A DNA stretch of 64,000 nucleotides from Sphagnum compactum. Taxonomy: Eukaryota; Bryophyta; Sphagnopsida; Sphagnales. How positions within the stretch are numbered: position 1 is the first letter of the stretch; each line of letters opens with the position of its first letter. Where the stretch lies: positions 15,930,271 through 15,994,270 of the forward strand of contig OZ234499.1 in NCBI GenBank assembly GCA_965153455.1, in the 5' to 3' direction. A program made the translations under genes and the position numbers. Below the pieces are notes generated by a model. That model had not been told where the DNA came from. It worked only from the letters and a program-made list of their open reading frames with translations, and ran no database searches. Positions 48,219 to 60,604 of this stretch are shown here, one piece after another.

Positions 48219-48870
48219 CCATTGTCATTTGTGATTTGTATGACATTTTTTGGTATGTTTTCTATTCCTCCTTTGTTTTTTTGAATATCCAAAGCATGGA
48301 TTTGCTAAAGAGGATGATGTTGATGAAGTTTTGGTGTTTCTTTGCTGAGATTTAACGTAGTTCATTGTCCATTCCCTATGGGACAATCATGTATTATGTA
48401 CCATATTTGCATGCAACACCACCACCAACACCATAAGCACACAAAGATGGAAAGGAAAAGAAGAAGAAGCTATGGAGCAATGACACCACATGATGGACAT
48501 ATTTGGGCACTATGTGCACTAGATTTCTGGTTTATCATGTTAGAATGAGTTACACCTTTGGGAACTAGCACCTTATCGGCCATCCCTAAATCAGAAATCG
48601 GCCTTAAAACCGGACTTGGAATCGTCCCCAATTACCTAGGTAATATTGTGAGGAGTGAGCATTAGAAGCAACCTTCCTTTCCTTGGCAAAATTTCACCGA
48701 TAAGAGAAATTAAAATTAAAAGATTCAGAAATGAAATGATTTTGGATGTTTTTTAATCACCAAAAGTTAGCGAAAACAATCGCAAAAATGGCCATATTCG
48801 TGTATGTGGTTTTCATTTTGTAGCCAATAATATAGAAAGATGATGAAAATTTGTACTTCACATCTGGTTT

Positions 48871-48957
48871 ATAGCCAGATTTGGCTAAATCTTCCTTCGA
48901 ACAATAGCCACTTTTGTCTATGTCATCATAAGGATGATCGCCACTTTGGCTACAAAC
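48871..48957 (+). repeat. AGCCARATTTGGCT family repeat, copy E
   Basis: ATAGCCAGATTTGGCTAAATC is followed by AAGGATGATCGCCACTTTGG and CTACA. The distance between landmarks is longer than in other copies because of a TAGCCACTTTTGTCTATG insert. Confidence 0.6.
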
Positions 48958-50094
48958 AAAAACTTTTAAAAAGAAAAACACTGATTACCAGGGTTTACAA
49001 ATAATAGCTTATAATGGTAACTCAGTGGTGGTTCATGGGATGCTAATGTGCATTTCCAAGTTTCCGCGACACCATAATATTCACATGATGATAAATGGGT
49101 TTCAGAATCTACCCTTTCTGAGGACCTTTCAGAAAATGTAAACTTATGAGTATCATTTGGAACCTTTAAAAAGTACATGATTAGTTTATACATAACTTAT
49201 TGGTAATATCATTAATTAGTGCATCATTAGTTAACAATCCATTCGAGAAGCAAATTAGTGTGGACACAAATACAAGGTAAATTTACAACAACAAGGTATT
49301 AACTATTACTTCATAAACTTTTTGTATCAACCCACCATCCGTTGGGAAATACCGACAATGGATGAAATGGAAACCCATTTGGAGTGGATGAACCACAACC
49401 GAGTTACCAAAGTTCCGCATTGCTAACTTAGCCTATCCTTTAAAGTCTTCCTTTAAGATTTGGGGGGTTGAACCCATCAAATTTCCCTCTATTTCAATAT
49501 GCCCAATTTGCCTACATTAGCTAAAGCACCACACCAATGTCTAACACATCCAAAATAGTGTGCAATGGTGGAACTCAATGTAAGAGAAGATTGCAAACCT
49601 AACTTAGTAGCTACACATTTCTACCTCTTTTCATAGTTCATTGTTATATATATATATATATCCCCATGAATGAAGAACAATAGAAAGTGGATGAAATTTG
49701 AATGTTATCATTACCTACATCAAGATTGTCAAAAGAAAAAAAAAACTGAAAAAAGAGTACTATGAGGGCATGTAATTGCTCTTAATCTTCAATAGGTAGA
49801 ATGGAAGGTTGTAGAGTCAAAACAAAAACAATGAATGCTTTGCCCCCATCATTATGTCTTAAACAAAATGGATGATGAGATATCCCACTTCAAAGAAACC
49901 CTAAAAGTGGATTGTCAAATCAACTCTCTAATTGGTTTCTTCACTAGATTTCATCAAGGTTATTAAGATAAGTCAGCTCTTGGAACCTCTCCCTCCAATA
50001 ATCTCTTCATGCTAAAGAACCCTCATTCTTCATTTACCAATCATCAACTAGTTACTAAGGTGTTTTTATTCAATTTAATCATTTAGTTTATTTT

Positions 50095-50150
50095 CAATTT
50101 TGTGATGTAGGTGAAGTGGCGATCATCCATAAAACAATAAAGAAGTCGTT
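50095..50150 (-). repeat. AGCCARATTTGGCT family repeat, copy F, partial
   Basis: On the minus strand TTATGGATGATCGCCACTTC is followed by CCTACATCACAAAATTGAAA. The first landmark (AGCCARATTTGGCT) is missing, so this copy is truncated. Confidence 0.55.
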
Positions 50151-50499
50151 CAATTTAATATTTTGGGCTACTTATTGGAACTTAATAAAAGGATCTAGTG
50201 ATTTTGAGCTTAATATTTTCTCAAAATTTGATGACTAAACAAAATCTTAAAGCCACCTTTTTTTGGGGGGAGGGGGCCATTTTGAAGAACAAATTCACTA
50301 TTTGACAAATTGTAAGGTGACCTTTTCTATGTTCACCTTACCATTTTAATCTTGTGGTTGGTTATACATGAGAGAGAGAGAGAGTAATATCATGTTATGA
50401 GATTAGTCATTTGTAAGCCTTCATAATTGATGATTTGAAGAATTGGGGTAGAGATTCATAGATGTATCCTACAAGTGGTCGCTATGGGCAAAGAGGTAG

Positions 50500-50570
50500 G
50501 TAGATAGGGCTCATAGGTAGGTCTGTAGGTAGGTCCGAATGACCCACCTACCTACATATACCTACTCAAT
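50500..50570. repeat. GGTAGGTAG/CTACCTACC inverted repeat
   Basis: GTAGGTAGGT near 50526 pairs with ACCTACCTAC near 50546 over a short loop, with more GGTAGGT units to the left. It may form a hairpin. Confidence 0.65.
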
Positions 50571-51858
50571 GAAAGAGACCCAATTCTTTCATTATAGATG
50601 TGCTAGTGCCTTCTCTATTTGAGCTTCAAGTTGTATTTGTATGTATCAAGTTATAGAAACTGAATTTGTATGTTAAGAAAATGTAGAACACTTTTTTTTT
50701 TGGGGGTTGAACTTGGTAGTAACAATTGGCTCATCCATTTGGGATGGATATTTAACCCAACCATGTGGATGTAACCAACGTGGTTACCTATTATGGTTTA
50801 CCCATGGGATAAGAATACAATGAGAATGTGGTTTTTCTGTCTACATACCGTCCATCCTGCACATGTTGCGCTGGTTGGTGCTAGTTCACTTGCGCCGTAC
50901 ATATATACGCTTTATATGACATTTCAACACCATACTCCGAATCGATCCAAATTGGGGTTTTGGAAGATTTGATTAAGTCAAGGTTTAGTGGGGTTAATTA
51001 ATATGATCCCCCACCCAATTAAATAGGCACAATACTTTTGTTTCACGTATCTGTACTAGCCACGTTTTGTTTTTGGGTGGGGCTCGTTGATCCGCCCATG
51101 ATTCCCATATTAAACATTACATTAGTAGCCCACGGAGTACATGTTTCACTTGATACAAACTTGTTTAATCAGCTTTTGCTCTATCAACTTTGAAAGCATC
51201 CTTGACATTATTACTCTAAGCAAAGCTCGGATTAATGTATCTCGTAGGGGTGTCGAGTTGTTGTCGTTAGAAATGGCACCAAATATAATTGGTTGTTAAT
51301 AACGTGGTTCTTTAAGGTAAATTAACCACAATTATAAAAAATATATAAAAATAAATAAATAAATAAATAAAATATATATGATAAGGATGTATAAGCTTTC
51401 ATTTGATGATGTTAGTCTCAACTTTAATGCAAAATTGATGACTAATAAAGACACTTGAAATGTGAATTGGTGATAAAGAGATTGGCTCTACTTAAGTACA
51501 CTCCATTGGAAAACCGATTACCACCTAAAAGAAGAGCGCGGGTTCAAAATGTAGCGAGTTTGAAATGGGGATTGGTATTATTTGAAGTGGTGCTCAATGG
51601 GTTCCTTTACAAACCCCTTGCACTTCCCACAATTGCAAAGTATAGGGGGGTAATGAATTTTTAAAAGTCCTTTCTAATTGTTCCCAATGTGTTCTCCAAG
51701 TTCCCAAAAGGTTCTTACAATGTTCCCTTATGATGTTCCTTAAATAAATGTGTACCAAGTTCTTAAGGTCTACTCCCTCCCCCCCCCAAAACAAAGTTAT
51801 CCCCAATAACACCACACTTTATCCCATATCCTTTGCACAAAAGTCTTACTCTTCTTCA

Positions 51859-51875
51859 GGGTTTAGGGTTTAGGG
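51859..51875 (+). repeat. Interstitial telomere-like repeat
   Basis: Two TTTAGGG units in a row, away from any recognised gene. Confidence 0.7.
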
Positions 51876-52388
51876 CATATATGCAAAAGCCAAATTGAAA
51901 CACCATCTAATTTCCATGTTGGGATGAGAGCATGGAAAGTTTGGAAGCTATTTTTCTTGTGGGAGTGTTCAAAATTTTCAACAATTTTTTCTTTTAAAAT
52001 TAAATTAAAATTAAATTAAATTATTTTTTTGGGGGTGATGGGCTAATAATTGACAAAAAGCCTGCATCAAATCATGTTTTTAAAGAGACTTTGGATGCAC
52101 CCAAGAGTAATTAATACACCATAATAATAACTATGGGTACCTCTAGTCAAAGAAGGGGAGAAATAAGGAATCCAATATTGCTCCAAGTAGACTGACTAGT
52201 CAGAATTCCTGTCATTTTGGCCCTGTGGTTCTGGATAATTTGTGTCAGGCTCCATTGACAATACAAAAGGCCTTTTTGACCTCAACAGCCTTTTTGACCT
52301 GAACCCTAATTAAGACATAAATCCAACAACGAGATTCTTTAGGAGTGGAAGCTACTACACCACCACAACACAACCCTAATCACCCCCC

Positions 52389-52389
<1 letters not shown>

Positions 52390-52434
<45 letters not shown>
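52390..52434 (+). repeat. Uninterrupted run of 45 A
   Basis: Seven C precede and four C follow the run. It may be the tail of an old retroposed copy or a simple-sequence expansion; no upstream transcript-like sequence is recognised. Its length may not be accurate in the assembly. Confidence 0.9.
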
Positions 52435-52436
<2 letters not shown>

Positions 52437-53971
52437 CCAAATGAGTAGTACCTAGGTACCTTAGACACTAATTCTATTTTTTTTAAAAAAAAATCATAAA
52501 AAATAATTCCCCTTAATATGTGTTGAAAAGGTGTGCCCCCTTTACAAGGGTATACAAGTTACCGAAAGCACAAACAAATGAGACTTGACTTAAAAAAGAC
52601 TTATCATCTATGTGTGACGTAAATTATATGATTTCATCCATTTCAATGTAAAACATATGTGAAATCAAACAAGCTATATATATTTATCATCCATAAAGGA
52701 TGAAAAATATAAATAAATAAATAAATAAATACATATATTGTTGTTTAACATTGTTGGAGGAAAAACCATATTTTTTGTTGTATTGCATGTTTGGTTGGCA
52801 AAATTTAATACCATTTGTCACAATGACAAATTATTAAATATTACTTACGAAAGACTAGACAGCCAAGCAAACATCTGACAACACAAAGCTGTTGCAACTA
52901 GGAGAGAATGTGTTTGGTGATGGGCCAATTTGTCCTCACCTTAGTGCCTATGGACCCACTTAAACATTTTCTCATGCTTAAATAAAGCCACTAATACGAG
53001 GGATGAGTATGTATGTGACCCAACCCAACAACACCCATTGGATGAAACACATCCAAAACCATCGTCATGAATCATGTAAAGCCTCGTACGTATGTGGATC
53101 AACTTCACATCACCCAAGTAACTATCTATGTACATGGTGAAATAAGTAAGTAATATAAAGAGCACCTCCATTGATGCGTTGTTGCGTTTGTGGCAATATC
53201 ACAAATTGATTTGTCCAAATTTATTGTTAAAATCCGAGAAGGGGTTTATGCCTTCCTTACATAACCATTCAATTTCGGTATTTGTATATAATGTCAATAT
53301 GTTTATAATAATAACACATAATTTTATCATGTAAGATGTGAATCAAATAGCCCAAAAAAGTGATTGTAGATTAAATTCATGATGTAAGTCATGTTACGTA
53401 TTTTAATCGTCTATATCATGAACCCAATAATCCACATGGTTGGGACTCCTAGTTGCTTACCAAGTGATTTTACATTCAATTCCTCAATTGGCCATGTCAA
53501 ATGTTACCTAGTTTATCCCTTTACCTAGTTTATCCCAACCCATGTCTTTCGAGATTCTTCAAATAAACCAATCACTGAAAACCATATGCTTACATGAAGC
53601 TAAACCTTGAGGATGGTGGGCCAAGTTCACAACACATGTTGTTGTGTTGGTTACAAATTGAACACCTTGGTCGAGGAGGACTCGTGTGCATAATTAGTTT
53701 AACATAAGTTAATTTGTCATAAACCTTCACTTCCTTCATAGGCCACCAAGTGTCATGTTAACACACACTTCACTTTGGACTAGTTAATGACAAGTGCAAA
53801 TTTTCTGTCTAAATGTTGTGAACAACACACTTATTAGGTCCAACCCATGGGAGTATGCAATAAGGGGGCTTATGCAAACGTGACATGAAGAGTCACTTAA
53901 TCATATTTAGTTGATAAAGTACTAGTTTGATTCTAACTCTCTACACCCTTAACCACATTTAGTTAACAAAC

Positions 53972-54155
53972 TACTTGTTTCATTCTTACCCATTACAACC
54001 AACCTACTTACAATAAGGGTTACCAAGTCCAATGGATTGCAATTGGGGAAAAGGTTGGGCACATGTATCCACTTGTTTCATTCTTACACATGGCACCCAA
54101 CCTACTTACAATAAGGGTCACCAAGTCAAACCAATCAATTGGGGAAGGTTGGAGG
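53972..54155 (+). repeat. 99-bp tandem duplication
   Basis: Copies begin with ACTTGTTTCATTCTTAC at 53972 and 54071 and share CCAACCTACTTACAATAAGG, ACCAAGTC and CAATTGGGGAA. A diverged shorter unit precedes them near 53907 (CATATTTAGTTGATAAAGTA). Confidence 0.85.
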
Positions 54156-55048
54156 CAAAGGATGTGCCCTCTTCATGACACTTCAAAAGTCATCACCTAT
54201 GAAATGGTGGCAAATCCTATATTCATTTGGTAGCATGAATAGTCACTACCTTTACTATGACAATTAGAAAGTGAACACCTCCATCCAAATGGAAACATTA
54301 GGTGAAGAGTCATTCCCTTACACCCAACCAACAACTGAGGGTTCTTTGGCCCTTGTTGGTGGTTGCAATTCATAAGCCTCTTCTTTCCCGGCTATGGTGT
54401 GTAGTTTCATATGTTCATAACACATTTTGTTTATTACGTTGGATTTGAGTTTATTCACTATCTATATTGTTATTGGTTGTTTCAACCAAGTGTGCAAGAC
54501 TCATATCCACATTGCCCATGGTTGTGAGTTGAATTCGCCCTTAAAGTCATGCTATCGATATCCATCAATCAACCTAGTTACAATAAAGGGATTAGGTCAA
54601 GTAATCACCAAAAACCATTTGGGTACCTAGGGGTAACCTTGAAGGGTAACCTTGAGGAGGGTTAAGGGTAAACCTTGGGGAGGGTTGAGGAATCATCTTG
54701 ACCCTCTAACTAATATCTTAACAATTTGGTTGATTTTTAATTTAAAAATTGTCACTTGGGCATGTTATGTTTAAACATGTTCCGTGCATAAGGTAACACC
54801 CGTAGAATTTAACCATGCATATCGAGTCCTTCAAATGCATAGGGTTGAATGGCTAAGTTATCACATTTCCAGGCCAGTTCCGTAGTCCGTTAATGTCTGG
54901 GGTGGTAGATTATGTCATTTTCTTGACCACATTATATGAAATAATCTTCTGATGATGATCATCACCGCATAATAGTTACCAAAATTTCTGTTGAAATTTT
55001 GCCACCCTAGACGTTCATGTCATGGAATTGTCTAGCGTCTCACCCATG

Positions 55049-55215
55049 TCCATTATGTTGGGTGCATTGCGAAGCTCGACCGAATGGGATTGCATGGCAC
55101 CTTCCCCCAACATAATGGGTAGGGGCTTCGACTATGTTTGGGTGCATCGCCCAAGCTCAACCGAATGGGCTCGCCTGACGCCTCACCCAACATAACGGGC
55201 ACGGGCTTGACCATT
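55049..55215 (+). repeat. 79-bp tandem duplication with internal 13-bp inverted repeat
   Basis: Copies start near 55057 (GTTGGGTGCATTGCG) and 55136 (GTTTGGGTGCATCGCCC) and share CTC(G/A)ACCGAATGGG and CCCAACATAA. CCATTATGTTGGG (about 55050) and CCCAACATAATGG (about 55106) are exact reverse complements. This is a GC-richer island in AT-rich DNA. Confidence 0.8.
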
Positions 55216-55605
55216 CCATAGTACATTAACCCTTAAATGCGGTGTCAGCCAGTTATTCCTCTTCGGAGATACAAAGAATTCGGTGCAAATGAGGATCCAA
55301 TGGTCAAATTATCCAACTAGGGGTTAACCCTAGTTAAGAAGTGGGTTCTGTGGTGGTCTGCTGCTTCACTTTTCTTTCAGTCTAGTTTAGTTCATAAGTA
55401 AAAATCAAAGTGTTCTAGAGGGGGCTTCTTTAACCTAGGAACATGGTTAAGAGTTAAGACACACCAAGCCTGGTAAGGTGGTGTACACACCATTCCGTCA
55501 GCTTGTAATAGTGGGTGGATTCTACCGGGGCCTGTTCTTGAGTGTAACTGGTGTTCCCCCACTGTTTGGTTTACATCACAAGAGAGTTGTTCAATGTGCG
55601 TCATT

Positions 55606-55760
55606 GATTCACATTACACATGGAATTGGCACTACCAAATGTGGAATCGATTCACATTACAAGTGGAATTGGCACTAGCAAATGTGGAATCGGCAGATGA
55701 CTACCTGTCCCACTTTTGGTATGGTTAGTTCCACTTGTAACGTGAATTGATTGGTGGAGA
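55606..55760 (+). repeat. 43-bp tandem duplication plus inverted partial copy
   Basis: GATTCACATTACA starts direct copies at 55606 and 55649, each with GGAATTGGCACTA and CAAATGTGGAATC. A partial inverted copy (TTCCACTTGTAACGTGAATT) follows near 55731, so the segment can fold back on itself. Confidence 0.8.
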
Positions 55761-57553
55761 ATACGCTTGAGATGTGAATCGATAATGTGAAACGCCCATT
55801 GCACTGTAGAAAAGGCCGAGTGGCCACAACCCATTAACACATAATGGAATGGCAGCTTGCCTTACCTGGCTCACGACATTCCCACATGGAACACGTCCTA
55901 CTCTGGGTCAGTTCCGTAGCACGTAATGGTTTTCATCTGGGCTTTTTCTACCTCTCTTTAGTCCCCCTTACAAGGCACAATAGGGGGGGGGGAGTCTTGT
56001 GGGGGGGGTCTACTACACTTAACTTGACCCAATCTAAAAGGCCATTCCACAAAATCCACATGACCATTATGTAAGTTCATGAAAACCATTACGTATTGGA
56101 GAGCGTTTGGGTAGAGGTCATTGTGCCCGTTTTAACTGCTTGTTTCGAAACCGAGGCATGTGCCGTCGAAACTCCTTATAGACACCATGTTTACAATGGT
56201 GTGTACCACCCGTGCCGGGGGGGGTAGGTGGGGCACGCTCCATTATTATATAATACGTAAAATGATGTGATCATTGCTTTGGTGAAGGAGGCGGACGAGG
56301 ATGAGGTTGAATTTTTTTTTTTCTTACAACTGGGCCAAATTCTCGAGTGAAGTGTTTGTACTTTTTTTCCGACTTTATTGACCCCCGTGATATATTTTGT
56401 TGTTGTTGTGTATCAATCCTAATAAGGCGGAATGACGGAATCATACACAAAGGAAAGATATTGGCTATGGGGTTGTCAACTACTACTACTACGCGTCTCT
56501 CTCTCACTCGATCCAACCAACCGTACCCAACGGAAGAGGGAGGATGAAAAGTCGTTTCAATCAACCCCAAAAAGTCTTCTGAAAAATCTCCACCTGCAAA
56601 AATTGCCACCGAAGCCCCTTTACGGGCATGTATGGACTCAATGTGTAAGTAAGTGAGAGGGGTGTCGAGCGAGCGTTCATTCGTGTTCCAATTGACGACA
56701 AGTGATGTAGGGGAGGGTGGGGGGTATAAATATAATAATTGTAGGCTTCATTTGCTATTATTAACCAAGGGGGCTTGATGGCACCCCACCATTTTTTGAA
56801 GCAATTTTGGCAATATTTTTGGTCCTTGTAATTAAAAATGGCAAATAATAAGTTGTCTCTTGACATAGTAAGAATGTCCTTCATGACTTTGGGCCACAAA
56901 ATGCACCAAATTAAAACTCGAGAAAATTTACTTTAAAAGAACCTTTTGAAGCAAGAATTTAACAACTTACTAGTGCAACACCCACCCATATATCAATGAA
57001 CCGAAATCATGAATTGTATTCCCGCACTATTCCATCTCAAACTATTGTTCTTTCATCCATTGAAAATGAAGAAATATTTGTACTTAGTGTTGAAGCCTAG
57101 TAGAAATATTTTTGTACTTAGTGTTGAGGTGTAGTAGGGTTATACTCGATCAAGTAAAATTACATACGTAGACCAAACTAATAAGATTGAAAAATACTCA
57201 CTCAAAAGCCTTGGCGAAGTATGACAAAGAGAAAATCCTCCCTTCTCCTCTTCACCATTTTGGGAAGGCGTATCCCGGGCATCATCTTGCGACATGCTCG
57301 AAGTGAAAGTCAAGGTGCTCTCACCTTTATGTACATTCGCCTTTTGCTCTCACTACTATGAGAAACCCATGGTAGATGAACATCAAAAGATATGACTTAC
57401 GGATGAAGAAAGAAGGAAAAAACAATAGAAGGGAGATCATGATATTAAAGGATTTAGTTTATTTTTATGTGCATTAGAGGAAGAGGATATTTGCAAAGTC
57501 AATATGAATCTTTGTCTCATTTCCCGGAAGCAAAAAGAAGAAATAGAGGAATT

Positions 57554-57570
57554 CAACCCTAAACCCTAAA
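57554..57570 (+). repeat. Interstitial telomere-like repeat
   Basis: Two CCCTAAA units in a row, with no gene nearby. Confidence 0.7.
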
Positions 57571-57794
57571 ACGATCGAATGACTAGTACGAGTACTTTGT
57601 CTCTTATTTGGACAAAGAGAACAATGAAACACATATCATCCGGGCCAAAGAGAAGATTGGGGGGATTTGGGTGTGCCCCCAAGATTCAATAGTCTTTGTA
57701 ACTCAACTTACTCAAGTACATTAAAAAGATCCTTTTTTGTTGTCAACGGGGTTGTGCGATATCACAATTCCACAATGAAGAAAAAATAAAATCA

Positions 57795-58217
57795 TGCATT
57801 GACCAACAATTTTGCGAATGAAAAAATCATGTATTCACCAACAATTTTTGGTAATGGAAAAATCATGCATGTGACCAAGAATTTTGCAAATGAAAAAATC
57901 ATGTGCGGTATGGTATCACAATTTAGCAAATGAAAAAATCATGCATTCACCAACAATTGTGCAAATGAAAAATCACACATTCACCAACAATTTGGCAAAT
58001 GAGAAAACAAAAAGAAACATTGACCAACCATTTGGCAAATGAAAAAAAAAAAGGAACATTGACCAACAATTTGGCAAATGAAAAAAAAAGAAAAAAAACA
58101 TTGACCAACAATTTTTCAAATGAAAAATCGTGTGCGATATCACAATTTCATAAATGGAAAATATCATCCATTGACCAAATTTTTTGCAAATGAAAATATC
58201 ATGTATTGACCAAGACG
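57795..58217 (+). repeat. Minisatellite of about 40-bp units (CATTGACCAACAATTTGGCA type)
   Basis: Ten or so units each contain (T/C)CACCAACAATTT or TTGACCAACAATTT, then GCAAATGAAAAA and often ATCATG. Unit length varies from about 35 to 60 bases. The forward frame at 57999-58193 and the minus-strand frame opposite it, with repeated LTNNLANEKK-like strings, are translations of the array. Confidence 0.9.
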
Positions 58218-58735
58218 GTGGATGACCAATTTGCAATAACAAATGTAACCTAGTTTGGCTCGGCTTGAGTGAAAGAGTAGAGTAGATAACTTACTAGAAG
58301 CTCCCCACCCAAGTTCCAAAACCCCCCTTACAAAGAGGAAATTGTCCAAAGTTCTCTTTTTCCCTCCCTTTGGGTTGACCCAACTTGCGAGTGTCATTTA
58401 GAGTACCATATGCGTGGGCGTGATGGATGGGCATCTTCCATAGAAATGTGCACATTTAGATGAGAAGAAGGTTTACATGTAACATGGAAAGTCTCTAGTT
58501 TGAAGTTTGAACTTGTTAGAAAGGGTAAATTCATTATAAGTATTGTTAGTTAGTGAGGGTATCAAGTTAGTTTGTAGTGTTAAATTTGAAGTTCAGGTTA
58601 CTTGTTACCTCGACTCTCAAGTTGACGACCCTTTTGTTGGAATTGGCACAAGAATTGGATTATAAAATTAGTCTTTTTGTTAGATCTGGAATCAAAACCA
58701 AAATCGTGGAAAGAGAGACATTCTTGAACGTAATG

Positions 58736-58897
58736 TCAGATTTTTTGACATAGGTGGGTTGAATTTTTGACCACAAAGTTAGATTCTTGACGTAGGCAAG
58801 TTGAATTTTTGAACCCAAGGTTAGATTCTTTAGGTAGACAAGTTGAATTTTTGAACCCAAAGGTTAGATTCTTTAGGTAAACAAGTTGAATTTTTTA
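58736..58897 (+). repeat. 42-bp minisatellite, four copies
   Basis: Units begin (G)TTAGATTCTT near 58736, 58778, 58820 and 58863 and contain AGTTGAATTTTTGA(A)CC. The first copy is the most diverged. Confidence 0.9.
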
Positions 58898-59640
58898 AAA
58901 AAAAAGAATAAAAAAAACTGAACTTTATAGTTAAATATTAATTTTAATTAGTTGTTGAACTTCATATTTGTATAAAAAATGATTTTAATTTTATTATAAA
59001 ATTTTGCACCCCTACAATCTCTAGCATTGGGGAATGTGGAATGTGTAAAAGGAATTGAACATATCTCCTCCCCTTCCCCCACCCCCCCTTTTGCCCCCAA
59101 TCCAAAAGATTATATTGTTTTGATAAGTTGAAATAAAAATAATAATCTAGTGAGAGTAAATTCAATTTTGAATGGATTTGGTGAACACATTAAAAGCATT
59201 AAAAATTTAATTTAAAGTTTAATTTAAAATAAATTTGAATTAAGCACATTAAATGTTAGACATGCTAATTTATGCATTTCAAATAACAACTAGAACTTTT
59301 AAAAAAAGAAAATTTCCCCATAAATTATAATATCTAAAACACTCCATTTTATTTTATTTCTTTTTTAATGATATAAGCAACATTTTGTGTACCTACACAA
59401 ATTTTATAAAAAGAAAAAGAAAAAAGAAAAAAACCCATGTAGTTCACAACTGCACATGCCCTAGCTTCAAACAAATGATCCAAATTCAGTAAAATAGTCT
59501 TGAAAATAAAAACTAAGTCTAATTTTTTTAAAAATAAATTTAAATTCCAGAAAATTAAAAAAAATAGTTCAAAATTTCCAATATGTTGTCACTATTACCA
59601 AAAAAGGAAAAGAAAATTAAAATTACCCTTTAAAATTAAT
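58898..59640. other. AT-rich intergenic DNA, nothing recognised
   Basis: Mostly A and T runs with no open frame longer than about 67 codons and no repeat family matching the rest of the window. Confidence 0.5.
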
Positions 59641-60604
59641 TTCAGTAATTTGGCCGGTTGGGATGGGGTTTAGGGGGGGGCCCAGGGAGGTGTCTAAGAA
59701 CCAGTTAATTATTAACAAGACTAGTTGCAATCCAGGCTTGATTTCACCAACCCCAACTAACTGGGCCCGAATCCGGCGTGGGCTGTAAAGGCCCGGGTCC
59801 ACCAGTCCACCGTAGAATTCTACGTTAAAAAAACAAATAAAATATCAAATAGTCAAAGGCTATTATTAATTAAATTTTTAAAATAAAAATTAATTAATTA
59901 ATTAATGTTTTCCCATCTTTAAAACAAAAAAAAAAACACAAAAACAAGAACCGAAATAGACGGAATTAAATTAAAATAAATGAACCTTAAAAAAAGGAAA
60001 AACAAAAAGCCCTATAAAGGAGAGGTACAGTTCCAGTTAAGATGGTTGATTGACCCGGTATTCACGTACGTGTGGTGGGCCGGATACTACTCGTCAACGA
60101 CCCTCCTTTATGACCAAGATCACCCGTCAGAAACTCCGGTAACCCCTGCACACAATTCCCGGTCACCCGTCATCCTAAATTTAATCTAATTATCAAATTA
60201 AACTAATCACCACATTAGGTTTAGTAGCTTAGTAACTTACTAAGTGACCCGTAGAGAAGAATACCGCGGTAAATTTGTTTTTAACTCGTTTATTTACCCC
60301 CCGTCCATTATTTATTTTATCCAGATGAAAATGTAAATCGCATTTGTGAAGGCGGCCGGCTTGTCTGGTAAAAAACAGCTTAGACGGAAGTTACCCTTGG
60401 TCTTGTGGTAAAAATCGGGTTTTAACTTTTTGACACTGACCAAGTTAGTAAATCGGGATTCGGTTAGTTTTAAACCAGGGTGTGGTTTGTTTAACAGCAG
60501 TCAGTGTCAGTGTGGGGGCGACTGGTGGGCCGGATTTCGGACGGGTCGCCCGAGGGACGCGTGCGAGGACCCGAGGAAGAAAAAGGGGAGCTTCGCAGGC
60601 AACG
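59641..60604 (+). promoter_or_regulatory. Probable promoter region of the TIFY gene
   Basis: Base composition shifts from AT-rich to mixed and CpG-containing. Visible motifs are a 14-bp palindrome CGTAGAATTCTACG (59811-59824), a GGGCCCG/CCCGGG patch (59764-59797) and CACGTACGTG near 60065, which carries two ACGT cores of the kind bound by bZIP and bHLH factors. JAZ-type TIFY genes are often regulated through G-box-like ACGT elements, but a role here is only inferred. Confidence 0.35.

Noticed and set aside
57795-58217. CRISPR-like array
   Set aside because: Units are directly joined and variable in length, without unique spacers, and the context is a plant nuclear genome.
57999-58242. Frames with repeated LTNNLANEKK- and FHLPNCWSM-like peptides on opposite strands
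   Set aside because: Both strands are open over the same minisatellite, and the variation follows the DNA unit, not codons.
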